64,000 bases of DNA, from NCBI RefSeq assembly GCF_019263805.1, contig NZ_CP079195.1, positions 2,777,001 through 2,841,000 on the forward strand, read 5' to 3'. A program made the position numbers and the translations under genes. Of this stretch, positions 34,118-42,186 are shown one piece after another (position 1 is the stretch's first letter; each line of letters opens with the position of its first letter). The notes under the pieces were generated by a model, which was not told where the DNA came from, searched no databases, and saw only the letters and a program-made list of their open reading frames with translations. Source of the stretch: Polaribacter sp. NJDZ03 (GTDB lineage: Bacteria > Bacteroidota > Bacteroidia > Flavobacteriales > Flavobacteriaceae).

Positions 34118-35392
34118 TTGGAAATTACGCATATTATAAAAAGAGACTCGGAAACAACAATATTTGAGTTAGAGAAAATTATTAATGCTATAGAAAAAGC
34201 TATGCTTACCGTTAACAACGGTTCTAGAAATGATGCAATTGCAATTTCTAACATTGTACATGGTACTTTATTAGAGAGAAGGTTAAATGAACCAGATTAT
34301 ATTCCTACAGTAGAACAGGTGCAAGATATTGTAGAGTATAAATTAATGGACAGCCCTTTTCATGACGTTGCAAAGGCTTATATTTTATATAGAGACGAAC
34401 AAACAAGAAGTAGAAAACCAAATATTTTTGAAAAGAGAATTAACTTAAAACCTTACGATTATCCTGCTTTGGGAGAATATGTAGATGCTATTAGACATTC
34501 TTATTGGATTCATACAGAGTTTAATTATACCAGTGATATTCAGGACTTTAAGACTTCTCTTACAGAGATAGAAAAAAATGCGATAAAAAATACTATGTTG
34601 GCAATTTCTCAAATAGAAGTTGCTGTTAAAACTTTTTGGGGAGACATTTATAAAAAGATGCCAAAACCAGAAATTGGTTCTGTTGGAGCTACGTTTTCAG
34701 AAAGTGAAGTACGTCATCATGATGCGTATTCTCACTTATTAGAGATTTTAGGGTTAAACAATGAGTTTAAAAACTTAAAGAAAAACCCTGTTATAATGAA
34801 ACGTGTTAACTATTTAGAAGCTGCTTTAAAAAATGTAAATAGTGAAGACAATCAAGAGTTTTCTGAGTCTATAATATTGTTCTCTTTATTTATAGAGCAT
34901 GTATCTTTATTTTCTCAGTTTTTGATTATTATGGCTTTTAATAAGCATAAAAATGTACTAAAAGGAATTTCTAATGTGGTAGAAGCAACTTCTAAAGAAG
35001 AGCAGATTCACGGAGATTTTGGTATCGATTTAATTAAAATTATAAAAGAAGAAAATCCAGATTGGTTTAGCGAAGAGCATAATTTATTGGTTCAAGAAAC
35101 TTGTAAAGAAGCGTTTCTTTCTGAAAGTAAACTAATCGATTGGATTTTTGAAAAAGGAGAATTAGATTTTTTACCTAAAAATGTAATCAAAGAATTTATT
35201 AAAAACAGGTTTAATAATTCTTTAGAAAGTATTGGTATTGCAAAAATATTTGAGGTAGATCAAAAATTATTAGCAGAAACAGATTGGTTTGATGATGAAA
35301 TTATTGGAACCAAACATGGTGATTTCTTTGTAAAAAGATCAATCAACTATAGTAAAAGAACAAAAAGTATAACTAGCGACGACTTATTTTAA
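34118..35392 (+). CDS. nrdB: Class I ribonucleotide reductase small subunit with N-terminal ATP-cone
   Basis: 424 residues from TTG 34118; the frame is open to another TTG at 34055 (445 residues) and no ATG precedes the conserved domain. The first ~95 residues are an ATP-cone (EITHIIKRDSETTIFELEKI on), normally found on NrdA. The ferritin-like core follows, with metal ligands in ESEVRHH and SKEEQIH and the tyrosine of HHDAYSHLL at the radical position. In flavobacterial homologues (Leeuwenhoekiella blandensis, F. johnsoniae) such subunits are dimanganese class Id enzymes, and in L. blandensis the cone controls activity through NrdB oligomers. The metal here is inference. nrdA follows after 3 bases. 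Confidence 0.92.
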   Translation: MEITHIIKRDSETTIFELEKIINAIEKAMLTVNNGSRNDAIAISNIVHGTLLERRLNEPDYIPTVEQVQDIVEYKLMDSPFHDVAKAYILYRDEQTRSRKPNIFEKRINLKPYDYPALGEYVDAIRHSYWIHTEFNYTSDIQDFKTSLTEIEKNAIKNTMLAISQIEVAVKTFWGDIYKKMPKPEIGSVGATFSESEVRHHDAYSHLLEILGLNNEFKNLKKNPVIMKRVNYLEAALKNVNSEDNQEFSESIILFSLFIEHVSLFSQFLIIMAFNKHKNVLKGISNVVEATSKEEQIHGDFGIDLIKIIKEENPDWFSEEHNLLVQETCKEAFLSESKLIDWIFEKGELDFLPKNVIKEFIKNRFNNSLESIGIAKIFEVDQKLLAETDWFDDEIIGTKHGDFFVKRSINYSKRTKSITSDDLF

Positions 35393-35395
35393 ATT

Positions 35396-37174
35396 ATGAA
35401 CTTGAACGAAACAAAAACAACAGAACTTACAGAACACGAACAGTTAATTCAAGTTAGAAACGCTGCTAGGAAAGAAATGCTTAAAGGTAAAGACCAGCCA
35501 GAAATTACATGGCTAACAGAAAATAGTCGTAAATTTTTACAATCTGGTTATTTAACAGGAGATACTACACCAGAAGAAAGAATACGTGAAATTGCAGACA
35601 ATGCAGAGCGTATTTTAAATATGGATGGGTTTTCTGATAAGTTTTATAAATATATGGCAGAGGGGTATTACTCTTTAGCTTCACCAATTTGGTCTAACTT
35701 TGGTAAGAAAAGAGGTTTGCCAATTAGCTGTTTTGGATCGCATGTAGCAGATGATATGGGAGATATTTTGTTCTCTCAATCAGAAGTTGGTATGATGTCT
35801 AAATTAGGAGGAGGAACTTCTGGATACTTTGGTAAGTTGCGTAAAAGAGGTGCCGATGTAAAAAACAACGGTTCATCTTCTGGTTCTGTACACATTATGC
35901 AGTTGTTCGAAAAAATGGTAGATGTTGTAAGTCAGGGTTCTGTAAGACGTGGCCGTTTTTCTCCATATTTACCAGTAGATCACCCAGATATTAAAGAGTT
36001 TTTAGAGATAGGAACAGAAGGAAACCCAATTCAAGAATTAACGCACGGAGTTACTGTTGGTGACGATTGGATGCAAGCAATGATTGATGGTGATGTAGAA
36101 AAAAGAAGTATTTGGGCAAAAATATTACAAAGAAGAGGAGAAATAGGATATCCTTATATACTTTTTAGAGACAACGCAAATAATGGAACGGTAGATGTTT
36201 ATAAAGACAAAAACCACGAAATTTATGCGAGTAACTTATGTACAGAAATCATGTTGCCTTCTAATGAAGATTGGTCTTTTGTATGTTGTTTATCATCAGT
36301 AAACTTATTACATTATGATAAATGGAAAGATACAGATGCTGTAGAAACACTTACCTATTTCTTAGATGCAGTAATGCAAGAGTTTATCACTAAGTTAGAA
36401 GTATATAAAGATTCAGATGATAGAGACGATCAGTTTACGTTCCGTTTTATGGAGAAAGCGTATAATTTTGCCAAAGAAAACAGAGCTTTAGGTTTAGGTG
36501 CTTTAGGATGGCACTCTTTATTACAATCTAAAATGCATGCTTTTGACAGTGCAGAAGCGTATGCTTTAAACAGTGAAATCTTTAAGGTAATTAAAGAAAA
36601 ATCTTACAAAGCGTCAGAAGAAATGGCTAAGTTGTATGGTGAACCAGAAGTATTAAAAGGATACGGAAGACGTAACACCACTTTAAATGCTATTGCACCA
36701 ACAACATCATCTGCATTTATTTTAGGACAAGTGTCTCAAGGAATTGAGCCAATTTGGTCTAACATCTATGTAAAGGATATTGCAAAAATTAAAACAACGA
36801 TTAAGAATCCAATTTTAGAAGCATTATTGGAAGAAAAAGGACATAATACATCAGATATTTGGAAAAGTATTAGAGATAATGATGGTTCTGTGCAACATTT
36901 AAGCGTTTTAACAGAAGCAGAAAAAGATGTGTTTAAAACCTATTCAGAAATTGATCAAAATGTAATTGTATATCAGGCAGCTAATAGACAAAATCATATA
37001 GATCAAGGACAGTCTATCAATATTATGGTACATCCAGATATGCCAATTAAAGAAGTGAATTCGGTTTATATTAATGCTTGGAAATTAGGTGTAAAATCTA
37101 TGTATTACCAACACAGTATGAATGCTGCTCAGAAATTTAAGCAAAAGAAAGAATGTGCTAGTTGCGAAGGGTAA
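35396..37174 (+). CDS. nrdA: Class I ribonucleotide reductase large subunit, short form without ATP-cone
   Basis: 592 residues against about 760 in Escherichia coli; the missing part is the N-terminal ATP-cone. Catalytic elements are intact: the redox cysteine in GLPISCFGSH, the N-C-E triad in SNLCTEIMLPS, the tyrosine pair in KSMYYQHSMN and the C-terminal dithiol tail ECASCEG. It reduces ribonucleoside diphosphates to deoxy forms with NrdB. It overlaps the control logic of nrdB, whose cone supplies the allosteric on/off site. It ends the operon before a terminator at 37196-37220. Confidence 0.94.
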   Translation: MNLNETKTTELTEHEQLIQVRNAARKEMLKGKDQPEITWLTENSRKFLQSGYLTGDTTPEERIREIADNAERILNMDGFSDKFYKYMAEGYYSLASPIWSNFGKKRGLPISCFGSHVADDMGDILFSQSEVGMMSKLGGGTSGYFGKLRKRGADVKNNGSSSGSVHIMQLFEKMVDVVSQGSVRRGRFSPYLPVDHPDIKEFLEIGTEGNPIQELTHGVTVGDDWMQAMIDGDVEKRSIWAKILQRRGEIGYPYILFRDNANNGTVDVYKDKNHEIYASNLCTEIMLPSNEDWSFVCCLSSVNLLHYDKWKDTDAVETLTYFLDAVMQEFITKLEVYKDSDDRDDQFTFRFMEKAYNFAKENRALGLGALGWHSLLQSKMHAFDSAEAYALNSEIFKVIKEKSYKASEEMAKLYGEPEVLKGYGRRNTTLNAIAPTTSSAFILGQVSQGIEPIWSNIYVKDIAKIKTTIKNPILEALLEEKGHNTSDIWKSIRDNDGSVQHLSVLTEAEKDVFKTYSEIDQNVIVYQAANRQNHIDQGQSINIMVHPDMPIKEVNSVYINAWKLGVKSMYYQHSMNAAQKFKQKKECASCEG

Positions 37175-37195
37175 TTAGTAATAAAATAAATTAGA

Positions 37196-37220
37196 AGAGA
37201 AGTCGAAAGGCTTCTCTTTA
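37196..37220 (+). terminator. Terminator after nrdA
   Basis: AGAGAAG/CTTCTCT with loop TCGAAAGG, then TTTATTATT. The remaining gap to 37513 shows no gene or clear element. The same hairpin and loop recur after the next gene. Confidence 0.75.
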
Positions 37221-37513
37221 TTATTAACATAGTAAATATTGAAGTAAATAAAAGGCATAAAAAAAGGGAAATATAAATATTGCCCTTGGTGTTTTTAATA
37301 TTATTTGGATCCGACCCCAATTATATTATGAATAGAGAAGAAGAGTTATCCTCCTTCTATTGATACTTCAAAAGTACACAATTAGAAGCTTCCCGCCAAA
37401 AAATATTTATATAATTAGTAATGTAGTTTAAGAGGGTTATATATGTAGCGTTCTTACTACTGTAATTTTGTCAACAAAAAATAATTGTTGATAGTTTTAA
37501 CTGTATATTAAAT

Positions 37514-37819
37514 ATGAATAAAATTTTTATGAAATCTATCAATGATAAATTGATAGTAAATTTAACCTTTAAAACTGTAAAAGGTAATGTTGTAACAAGA
37601 AGATGTATTCTTTATAATTTAGGACCTCATAAAAGATTTAAAGATAAATCTCAACGCTATCATTTTTTGGTTTTAAAAGGACCTTTATATAGTCATCCTG
37701 TGTTTTTACTTCCAAAACAAATTTTAAAGATTAAAATAACAGATGTGCATTTTAATCCAGTAAGTTATAAAGCTTGGAAACCAAATTGGTTTGCTAATAC
37801 TCTTTGGAGTTTTAAATAA
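37514..37819 (+). CDS. Hypothetical protein, 101 residues
   Basis: A basic protein with no signal peptide and no membrane segment: KSINDKLIVNLTFKTVKGNV, a GPHKRFKDKSQRYHFLVLKGP block and a tryptophan-rich end SYKAWKPNWFANTLWSFK. I do not recognise a family. Clean beta-strand alternation and a terminator directly after the stop (37829-37860) support a real gene. ATG 37514 or ATG 37529 could be the start. It is isolated between nrdA and nhaA. Confidence 0.6.
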   Translation: MNKIFMKSINDKLIVNLTFKTVKGNVVTRRCILYNLGPHKRFKDKSQRYHFLVLKGPLYSHPVFLLPKQILKIKITDVHFNPVSYKAWKPNWFANTLWSFK

Positions 37820-37828
37820 ATTAAATGT

Positions 37829-37860
37829 GAGAAGTCGAAAGGCTTCTCTTTTTTTTATTT
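37829..37860 (+). terminator. Terminator after the 101-residue gene
   Basis: GAGAAG/CTTCTC with loop TCGAAAGG, then T8ATTT. Stem and loop are the same as after nrdA. Confidence 0.8.
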
Positions 37861-38341
37861 TTTGAAGCTATTTCCAGCTTGGTGTTTATCTTGAGGATAG
37901 TCGAAAGGCACTCACTTTTTTTATCAGCAAAAGACAAAAAAGAGCTCAAACAAATGCTTCAATCTGGGCTAAACTTATTTGTATGCTATTTGAGTATAAA
38001 GGTTTCTCTTTTAAATCTTCATAGAGATGCTTTAAAATATCACTAAATCTCTAGTATTTGAAAGTGAACAGAGATAAGAAAAAGTAATAAGTTAAAATAA
38101 AGCTCGTAAGAGGTTTTAAAATTAAAATCCAATAGAGTCTTGTAAAGGTGATAAAAACTTGTCTACGTATCTAAAAGCACTTTAAAATACAGTTTTATAT
38201 ACCTGTTGAGGTTTGGTAAGTGTGATTTTTATGCTACAGAAGTCCATTTGCTTTAATAGACGGCAATATGAGTGTAAATACCCTACTGAATTATTACAAT
38301 CAGAAAAAAGAATCCATTTTATAAAACAAGATGTAATTATA
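37861..38341. other. Gene-poor gap with a possible decayed transposase fragment
   Basis: No intact gene. The frame 37924-38043 (40 codons, SAKDKKELKQMLQSGLNLFV then CYLSIKVSLLNLHRDALKYH, stop at 38044) resembles the N-terminus of IS630-type transposases, with no continuation beyond stops. A further stop-free stretch in another frame before 38344 has no recognisable motif. A third copy of AGTCGAAAGGC lies at about 37899-37909. Degraded insertion-sequence DNA is a guess. Confidence 0.25.
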
Positions 38342-38377
38342 TAAAAAAAGAGAAGCTTAAAAGCTTCTCTTTTTTTA
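38342..38377. terminator. Bidirectional terminator at the 3' end of nhaA
   Basis: AGAGAAGCTT/AAGCTTCTCT is a perfect palindrome flanked by A7 and T7, so it can act on both strands; it ends nhaA leftward. Confidence 0.85.
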
Positions 38378-38399
38378 TAAATAATATTTTAAATACTTA

Positions 38400-39710
38400 C
38401 TAAATTTTAATAAAGTCTTTAACTGGTGCAAATCTTAAAATAAGATAACCAATTATCGCAGAAATAAGCGAGCCTAAAAGAATACCTATTTTTGCAGAGC
38501 TAATAAACTCTGGTGATGTTGAAAAAGCCAAACCAGCAATAAAAATAGCCATAGTAAACCCAATACCAGCAATAAATGAAACCCCTAAAATTTGTATAAA
38601 GTGAATGTCTCCAGGTATTTGAATTAAATTTAATTTTTTTGCAACCAATATAACTAGTGGTATACCTAGTCCTTTACCTAATACTAAACAGAGTATAATA
38701 TGGAATACCAAAGCCGTGTCTATATGTACAGAGCTATCTATTAACACACCTGCATTGGCAAGTGCAAAAACAGGGATTATAAAATAAGCCGACCAATTGT
38801 GTAGGTTATGTTCTAAATGCTGTAAAGGAGATTGAAATTTTTTACTCCAATGCGTTAAGTTATTTACCAATTTTAATTGTTCATTAGACAATATAGGTTC
38901 CTTTAATACAGGTGCACTTTTAATGCTATTGTAAATACCTTCTAGTTGAGAAAGAAAAGTAGTTGTTTTTATTTCTTGTCTAATTGGTACAGAAAATGCA
39001 ATTAAAATACCTGCAACAGTAGGGTGTACTCCAGATTTTAAGAACAATACCCAAACAATAATACCTACAACAATCATTACAAATTTAGAGTAATACCCTT
39101 TATGAGTTAACACATATAATAGTGCTATTAATGCTAAGCCTATTAATAATAATGTAACTTGAATAGATTCACTGTAAAAAACAGCAATTACTAAAACAGC
39201 CTCAATATCATCTACAATTGCAAATGCAGTTAAAAATATTTTTAAACTAAGCGGTATACGTTTTCCTAATGTGTTTAATACAGCTAAAGAGAAAGCAATA
39301 TCTGTTGCCATAGGAATTCCCCAACCCTTAAATGTTTCTGGGTTTTGATTTAAAAGCATAAATATACCAACCGGAATAAGCGCTCCACCAACAGCTCCAA
39401 ATAATGGGAAAGCTAATTTTTTAACGGTGTTTAGTTCTCCAATTAAAATTTCACGTTTAATTTCTAATCCTATTAAGAAAAAGAAAATAGCCATTAAACC
39501 ATCATTAATCCAAAATAAGACAGATTTCTTTAATTCAAAACTTTCTCCAGAAAACCCAACTTTATAATCTAAAATAGAAGAGTAGCTTTCATGTAGAGGA
39601 GAATTTGCCCAAAATAAAGCAATTAATGTACATAGTAATAATAGAATTCCGCTAAAACTTTCAATTTTTACAAACTTTTGAAATGGGGTAATAAATAATT
39701 TTTTTATCAT
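38400..39710 (-). CDS. nhaA: Na+/H+ antiporter NhaA
   Basis: 436 residues with about 12 membrane segments. The ion-binding pair is in FAIVDDIEAV and the unwound-helix aspartate in GIPMATDIAFSLAV; the start SGILLLLCTLIALFWANSP is typical. It exchanges two protons for one sodium at alkaline pH, suiting a marine cell. It is monocistronic: a terminator follows and the META lipoprotein gene is 48 bases upstream on the same strand. Confidence 0.96.
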   Translation of the reverse strand: MIKKLFITPFQKFVKIESFSGILLLLCTLIALFWANSPLHESYSSILDYKVGFSGESFELKKSVLFWINDGLMAIFFFLIGLEIKREILIGELNTVKKLAFPLFGAVGGALIPVGIFMLLNQNPETFKGWGIPMATDIAFSLAVLNTLGKRIPLSLKIFLTAFAIVDDIEAVLVIAVFYSESIQVTLLLIGLALIALLYVLTHKGYYSKFVMIVVGIIVWVLFLKSGVHPTVAGILIAFSVPIRQEIKTTTFLSQLEGIYNSIKSAPVLKEPILSNEQLKLVNNLTHWSKKFQSPLQHLEHNLHNWSAYFIIPVFALANAGVLIDSSVHIDTALVFHIILCLVLGKGLGIPLVILVAKKLNLIQIPGDIHFIQILGVSFIAGIGFTMAIFIAGLAFSTSPEFISSAKIGILLGSLISAIIGYLILRFAPVKDFIKI

Positions 39711-39758
39711 GAATAATGGGTTAATTTATAAACTGAATAAAATGGTCACGAACATTTT

Positions 39759-40190
39759 TTAATTCATGGACACTGCTTTAAAAACTGCTAAAGGTGTTCT
39801 TTTTCCAAGATTTAAAGATAATATATTATTTTTAATAGTATAATTATCTGTTAAATTTATAGCTTCTAATAATTTAGATTCATCGGTATTATTACAAAAC
39901 ATTCTAGTTGAAATAATTTTGGTGAATTTAATTCTATTTCCTTCTTCTAAAATGTACTCGCCATTTATGGTATTACAACCTGCAAAACTGGTAAATCTAT
40001 TCTCTTTAGTATTTAAAGTAATAAATATTTCACGTTTTTGCGTGTCTTCCATTTTAATATCGTTTCCATCTAAAGATGTAAGTTTCCAATACTTTTCTGT
40101 AATTGCATTGTCGTGGTCTTTTCCACTTACTGACTTACAGTTCATTATGGTAGTCGAAATTATAATAATGAATAATATTTTCGTTTTCAT
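39759..40190 (-). CDS. META domain lipoprotein
   Basis: 143 residues. A lipobox ends at Cys18 (TTIMNC). The META/HslJ domain is visible in EKYWKLTSLDGND, FAGCNTINGEYILEEGNRI, ISTRMFC and the last strand. HslJ-type proteins are linked to heat or novobiocin stress in other bacteria, but the role here is unknown. It probably shares a transcript with nhaA downstream. Confidence 0.85.
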   Translation of the reverse strand: MKTKILFIIIISTTIMNCKSVSGKDHDNAITEKYWKLTSLDGNDIKMEDTQKREIFITLNTKENRFTSFAGCNTINGEYILEEGNRIKFTKIISTRMFCNNTDESKLLEAINLTDNYTIKNNILSLNLGKRTPLAVFKAVSMN

Positions 40191-40349
40191 CCAAAAAATT
40201 TTTATAAAAATAAGTTAAGTTGAGAACATTTTGAACTTTTTTACATTAAATTTCTCTTAATTTTTTCGTAAAAAATGTTTTTATAATCAGAACATCTCCA
40301 CAAAATAATAGTTTGTATTTTTACACATTAAACTTTATTATAAAAATAA

Positions 40350-41687
40350 ATGAACTGGGAACAACTTCTTTCTTTAAAACGTTTTGGCGATACACAAAAA
40401 CGCCCAAGAGCTACTCAAGACGAAACTCGTTTGGGTTTTGATGTAGATTTTGATAGAATTATATTTTCTTCAGCATTTAGAAGTTTACAAGACAAAACAC
40501 AGGTAATACCATTATCTCAAACAGATTTTGTACACACACGTTTAACGCATAGTTTAGAGGTTTCTGTTGTGGGGAGAACTTTGGGCAGAAGAGTCGGTAA
40601 GGTGTTGTTAGAGCGTCATCCTAAATTAGAAGAATTAGGCTACACGTTTAATGATTTTGGTGCCATTGTTGGTACGGCTTCTTTAATGCATGATATTGGA
40701 AACCCTCCTTTTGGTCATTCTGGAGAAAAAGCGATCGGCGAGTATTTTAAAACAGGAAAAGGTGTAAAATACAAAGCGGAATTATCTGATAAAGAATATC
40801 AAGATTTAATCGATTTTGAAGGTAATGCAAACGGATTTAAAATTTTAACAGAAAGTAGAGAGGGTATTTCTGGAGGTCTGCGTTTAAGTTATGCAACCTT
40901 GGGGGCTTTTTTAAAATACCCAAAAGAAAGTCTTCCTAAAAAACCAACAAACCATATTGTAGATAAAAAGTATGGTTTTTTTCAATCAGAAAAAGATGCT
41001 TTTTTAGAAATTGTAGATAACTTAGGAATGAAACAAAAGTCTACGTCGGCAATTTCCTTTTATAGACATCCGTTGGCGTATTTAGTAGAAGCGGCAGATG
41101 ATATTTGCTATACAATAATCGATTTTGAAGACGGAATTAATTTAGGTTTAATTGAAGAAGAATTTGCTTTAGAATACATGATTAAGTTGGTAAAAGATAC
41201 CATCGATATTAAAAAGTATCATTCTTTAAAACATAAAACGGACAGGATAAGTTATTTAAGAGCTTTAGCAATTGGTGTATTAATTAATGAAGCTGTTGCT
41301 ATTTTCTTAGCAAATGAAGAAGCTATTTTAAACGGAACTTTTGAGAAATCTTTATTAGACAGATGTAAATATGAGGCACAAATAAAAGACATTATAAAAC
41401 TAAGTGTTGCAAAAATTTACAAAAGCAAAGATGTTGTAGAAAAAGAAATTGCTGGTTATAGAATTATTGCAGATTTATTAGACGTTTTTGTAACTGCTTT
41501 AAACAATAAGTTTGATGGTTGTGAATCTAATTTTGATGATTTGGTATTAAATTTATTACCAGAAGAATACCAAACAGAATCTATTAGTTTGTATCAACGA
41601 ATTATGCAAATATGTAGTTATGTTTCTAGAATGTCTGATAGTTATGCGATTAGAACACATAAGAAATTAACAGGTAATATCATTTAA
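40350..41687 (+). CDS. dgt: Deoxyguanosinetriphosphate triphosphohydrolase (dGTPase)
   Basis: 445 residues. An HD-domain phosphohydrolase: the start RPRATQDETRLGFDVDFDRIIFS is split by convention, then FVHTRLTHSLEVSVVGR, the HD motif ASLMHDIGNPPFGHSGEKAI and YLVEAADDICYTIIDFEDG. It cleaves dGTP to deoxyguanosine and triphosphate and so adjusts dNTP pools, complementing the nrdB-nrdA pair 3 kb away. Divergent from the META lipoprotein gene; the 159-base gap has only TATTTTTA as a weak -7 candidate. Confidence 0.94.
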   Translation: MNWEQLLSLKRFGDTQKRPRATQDETRLGFDVDFDRIIFSSAFRSLQDKTQVIPLSQTDFVHTRLTHSLEVSVVGRTLGRRVGKVLLERHPKLEELGYTFNDFGAIVGTASLMHDIGNPPFGHSGEKAIGEYFKTGKGVKYKAELSDKEYQDLIDFEGNANGFKILTESREGISGGLRLSYATLGAFLKYPKESLPKKPTNHIVDKKYGFFQSEKDAFLEIVDNLGMKQKSTSAISFYRHPLAYLVEAADDICYTIIDFEDGINLGLIEEEFALEYMIKLVKDTIDIKKYHSLKHKTDRISYLRALAIGVLINEAVAIFLANEEAILNGTFEKSLLDRCKYEAQIKDIIKLSVAKIYKSKDVVEKEIAGYRIIADLLDVFVTALNNKFDGCESNFDDLVLNLLPEEYQTESISLYQRIMQICSYVSRMSDSYAIRTHKKLTGNII

Positions 41688-41764
41688 TTGATACCAATAG
41701 TACCTATATTTAGATTTCATTTTTAAACAATATGTTAAACTTAACTTTTAAACGATGATACTTT

Positions 41765-42172
41765 ATGTTAAATAAAACCATTCAATTATTTTTTTTAATG
41801 CTAGTTTCTAGTCTTTTTTTCTTTTGTAAATCAAATAACGTGAGTAAACAAAATACTAAAAACAACCAAATTATAACTTTTCAGGATAAAGAAATTACAG
41901 ATAAAGTTTATAATCAAGATAAGTCTAAAGTATTAATGTTGCAATATACATCTACCAAAAACCCAGTGATTACTTTTAAGTATCAGGTAGTTGATGTAAA
42001 AACAAATAAGGAATTAAAAAAAGGAATATTTACTGGCGAAAAAATGGAATGGTTAGATAATACCACTTTAAAATGCACACCACATATTGGCATGGTCCAA
42101 AAACAAAGTGACGAAGTACTTCTTGAAAGCGTACCAACTAAAAAGAAATATATTTTTATAAAAATAGATTAA
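41765..42172 (+). CDS. Hypothetical lipoprotein, 135 residues
   Basis: The N-terminus MLNKTIQLFFLMLVSSLFFF ends in a lipobox Cys21. The mature part is a small, probably all-beta domain (KVLMLQYTSTKNPVITFKYQ, TGEKMEWLDNTTLKC) with no family I can name. It ends 14 bases before the giant T9SS-tailed lipoprotein and is probably co-transcribed, so a related surface role is possible. Confidence 0.7.
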   Translation: MLNKTIQLFFLMLVSSLFFFCKSNNVSKQNTKNNQIITFQDKEITDKVYNQDKSKVLMLQYTSTKNPVITFKYQVVDVKTNKELKKGIFTGEKMEWLDNTTLKCTPHIGMVQKQSDEVLLESVPTKKKYIFIKID

Positions 42173-42186
42173 CTTAATATATACGT

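Noticed and set aside
37129..37320. 63-codon minus-strand frame after nrdA
   Set aside because: It crosses the nrdA end and its terminator and is hydrophobic only because of T-rich DNA.
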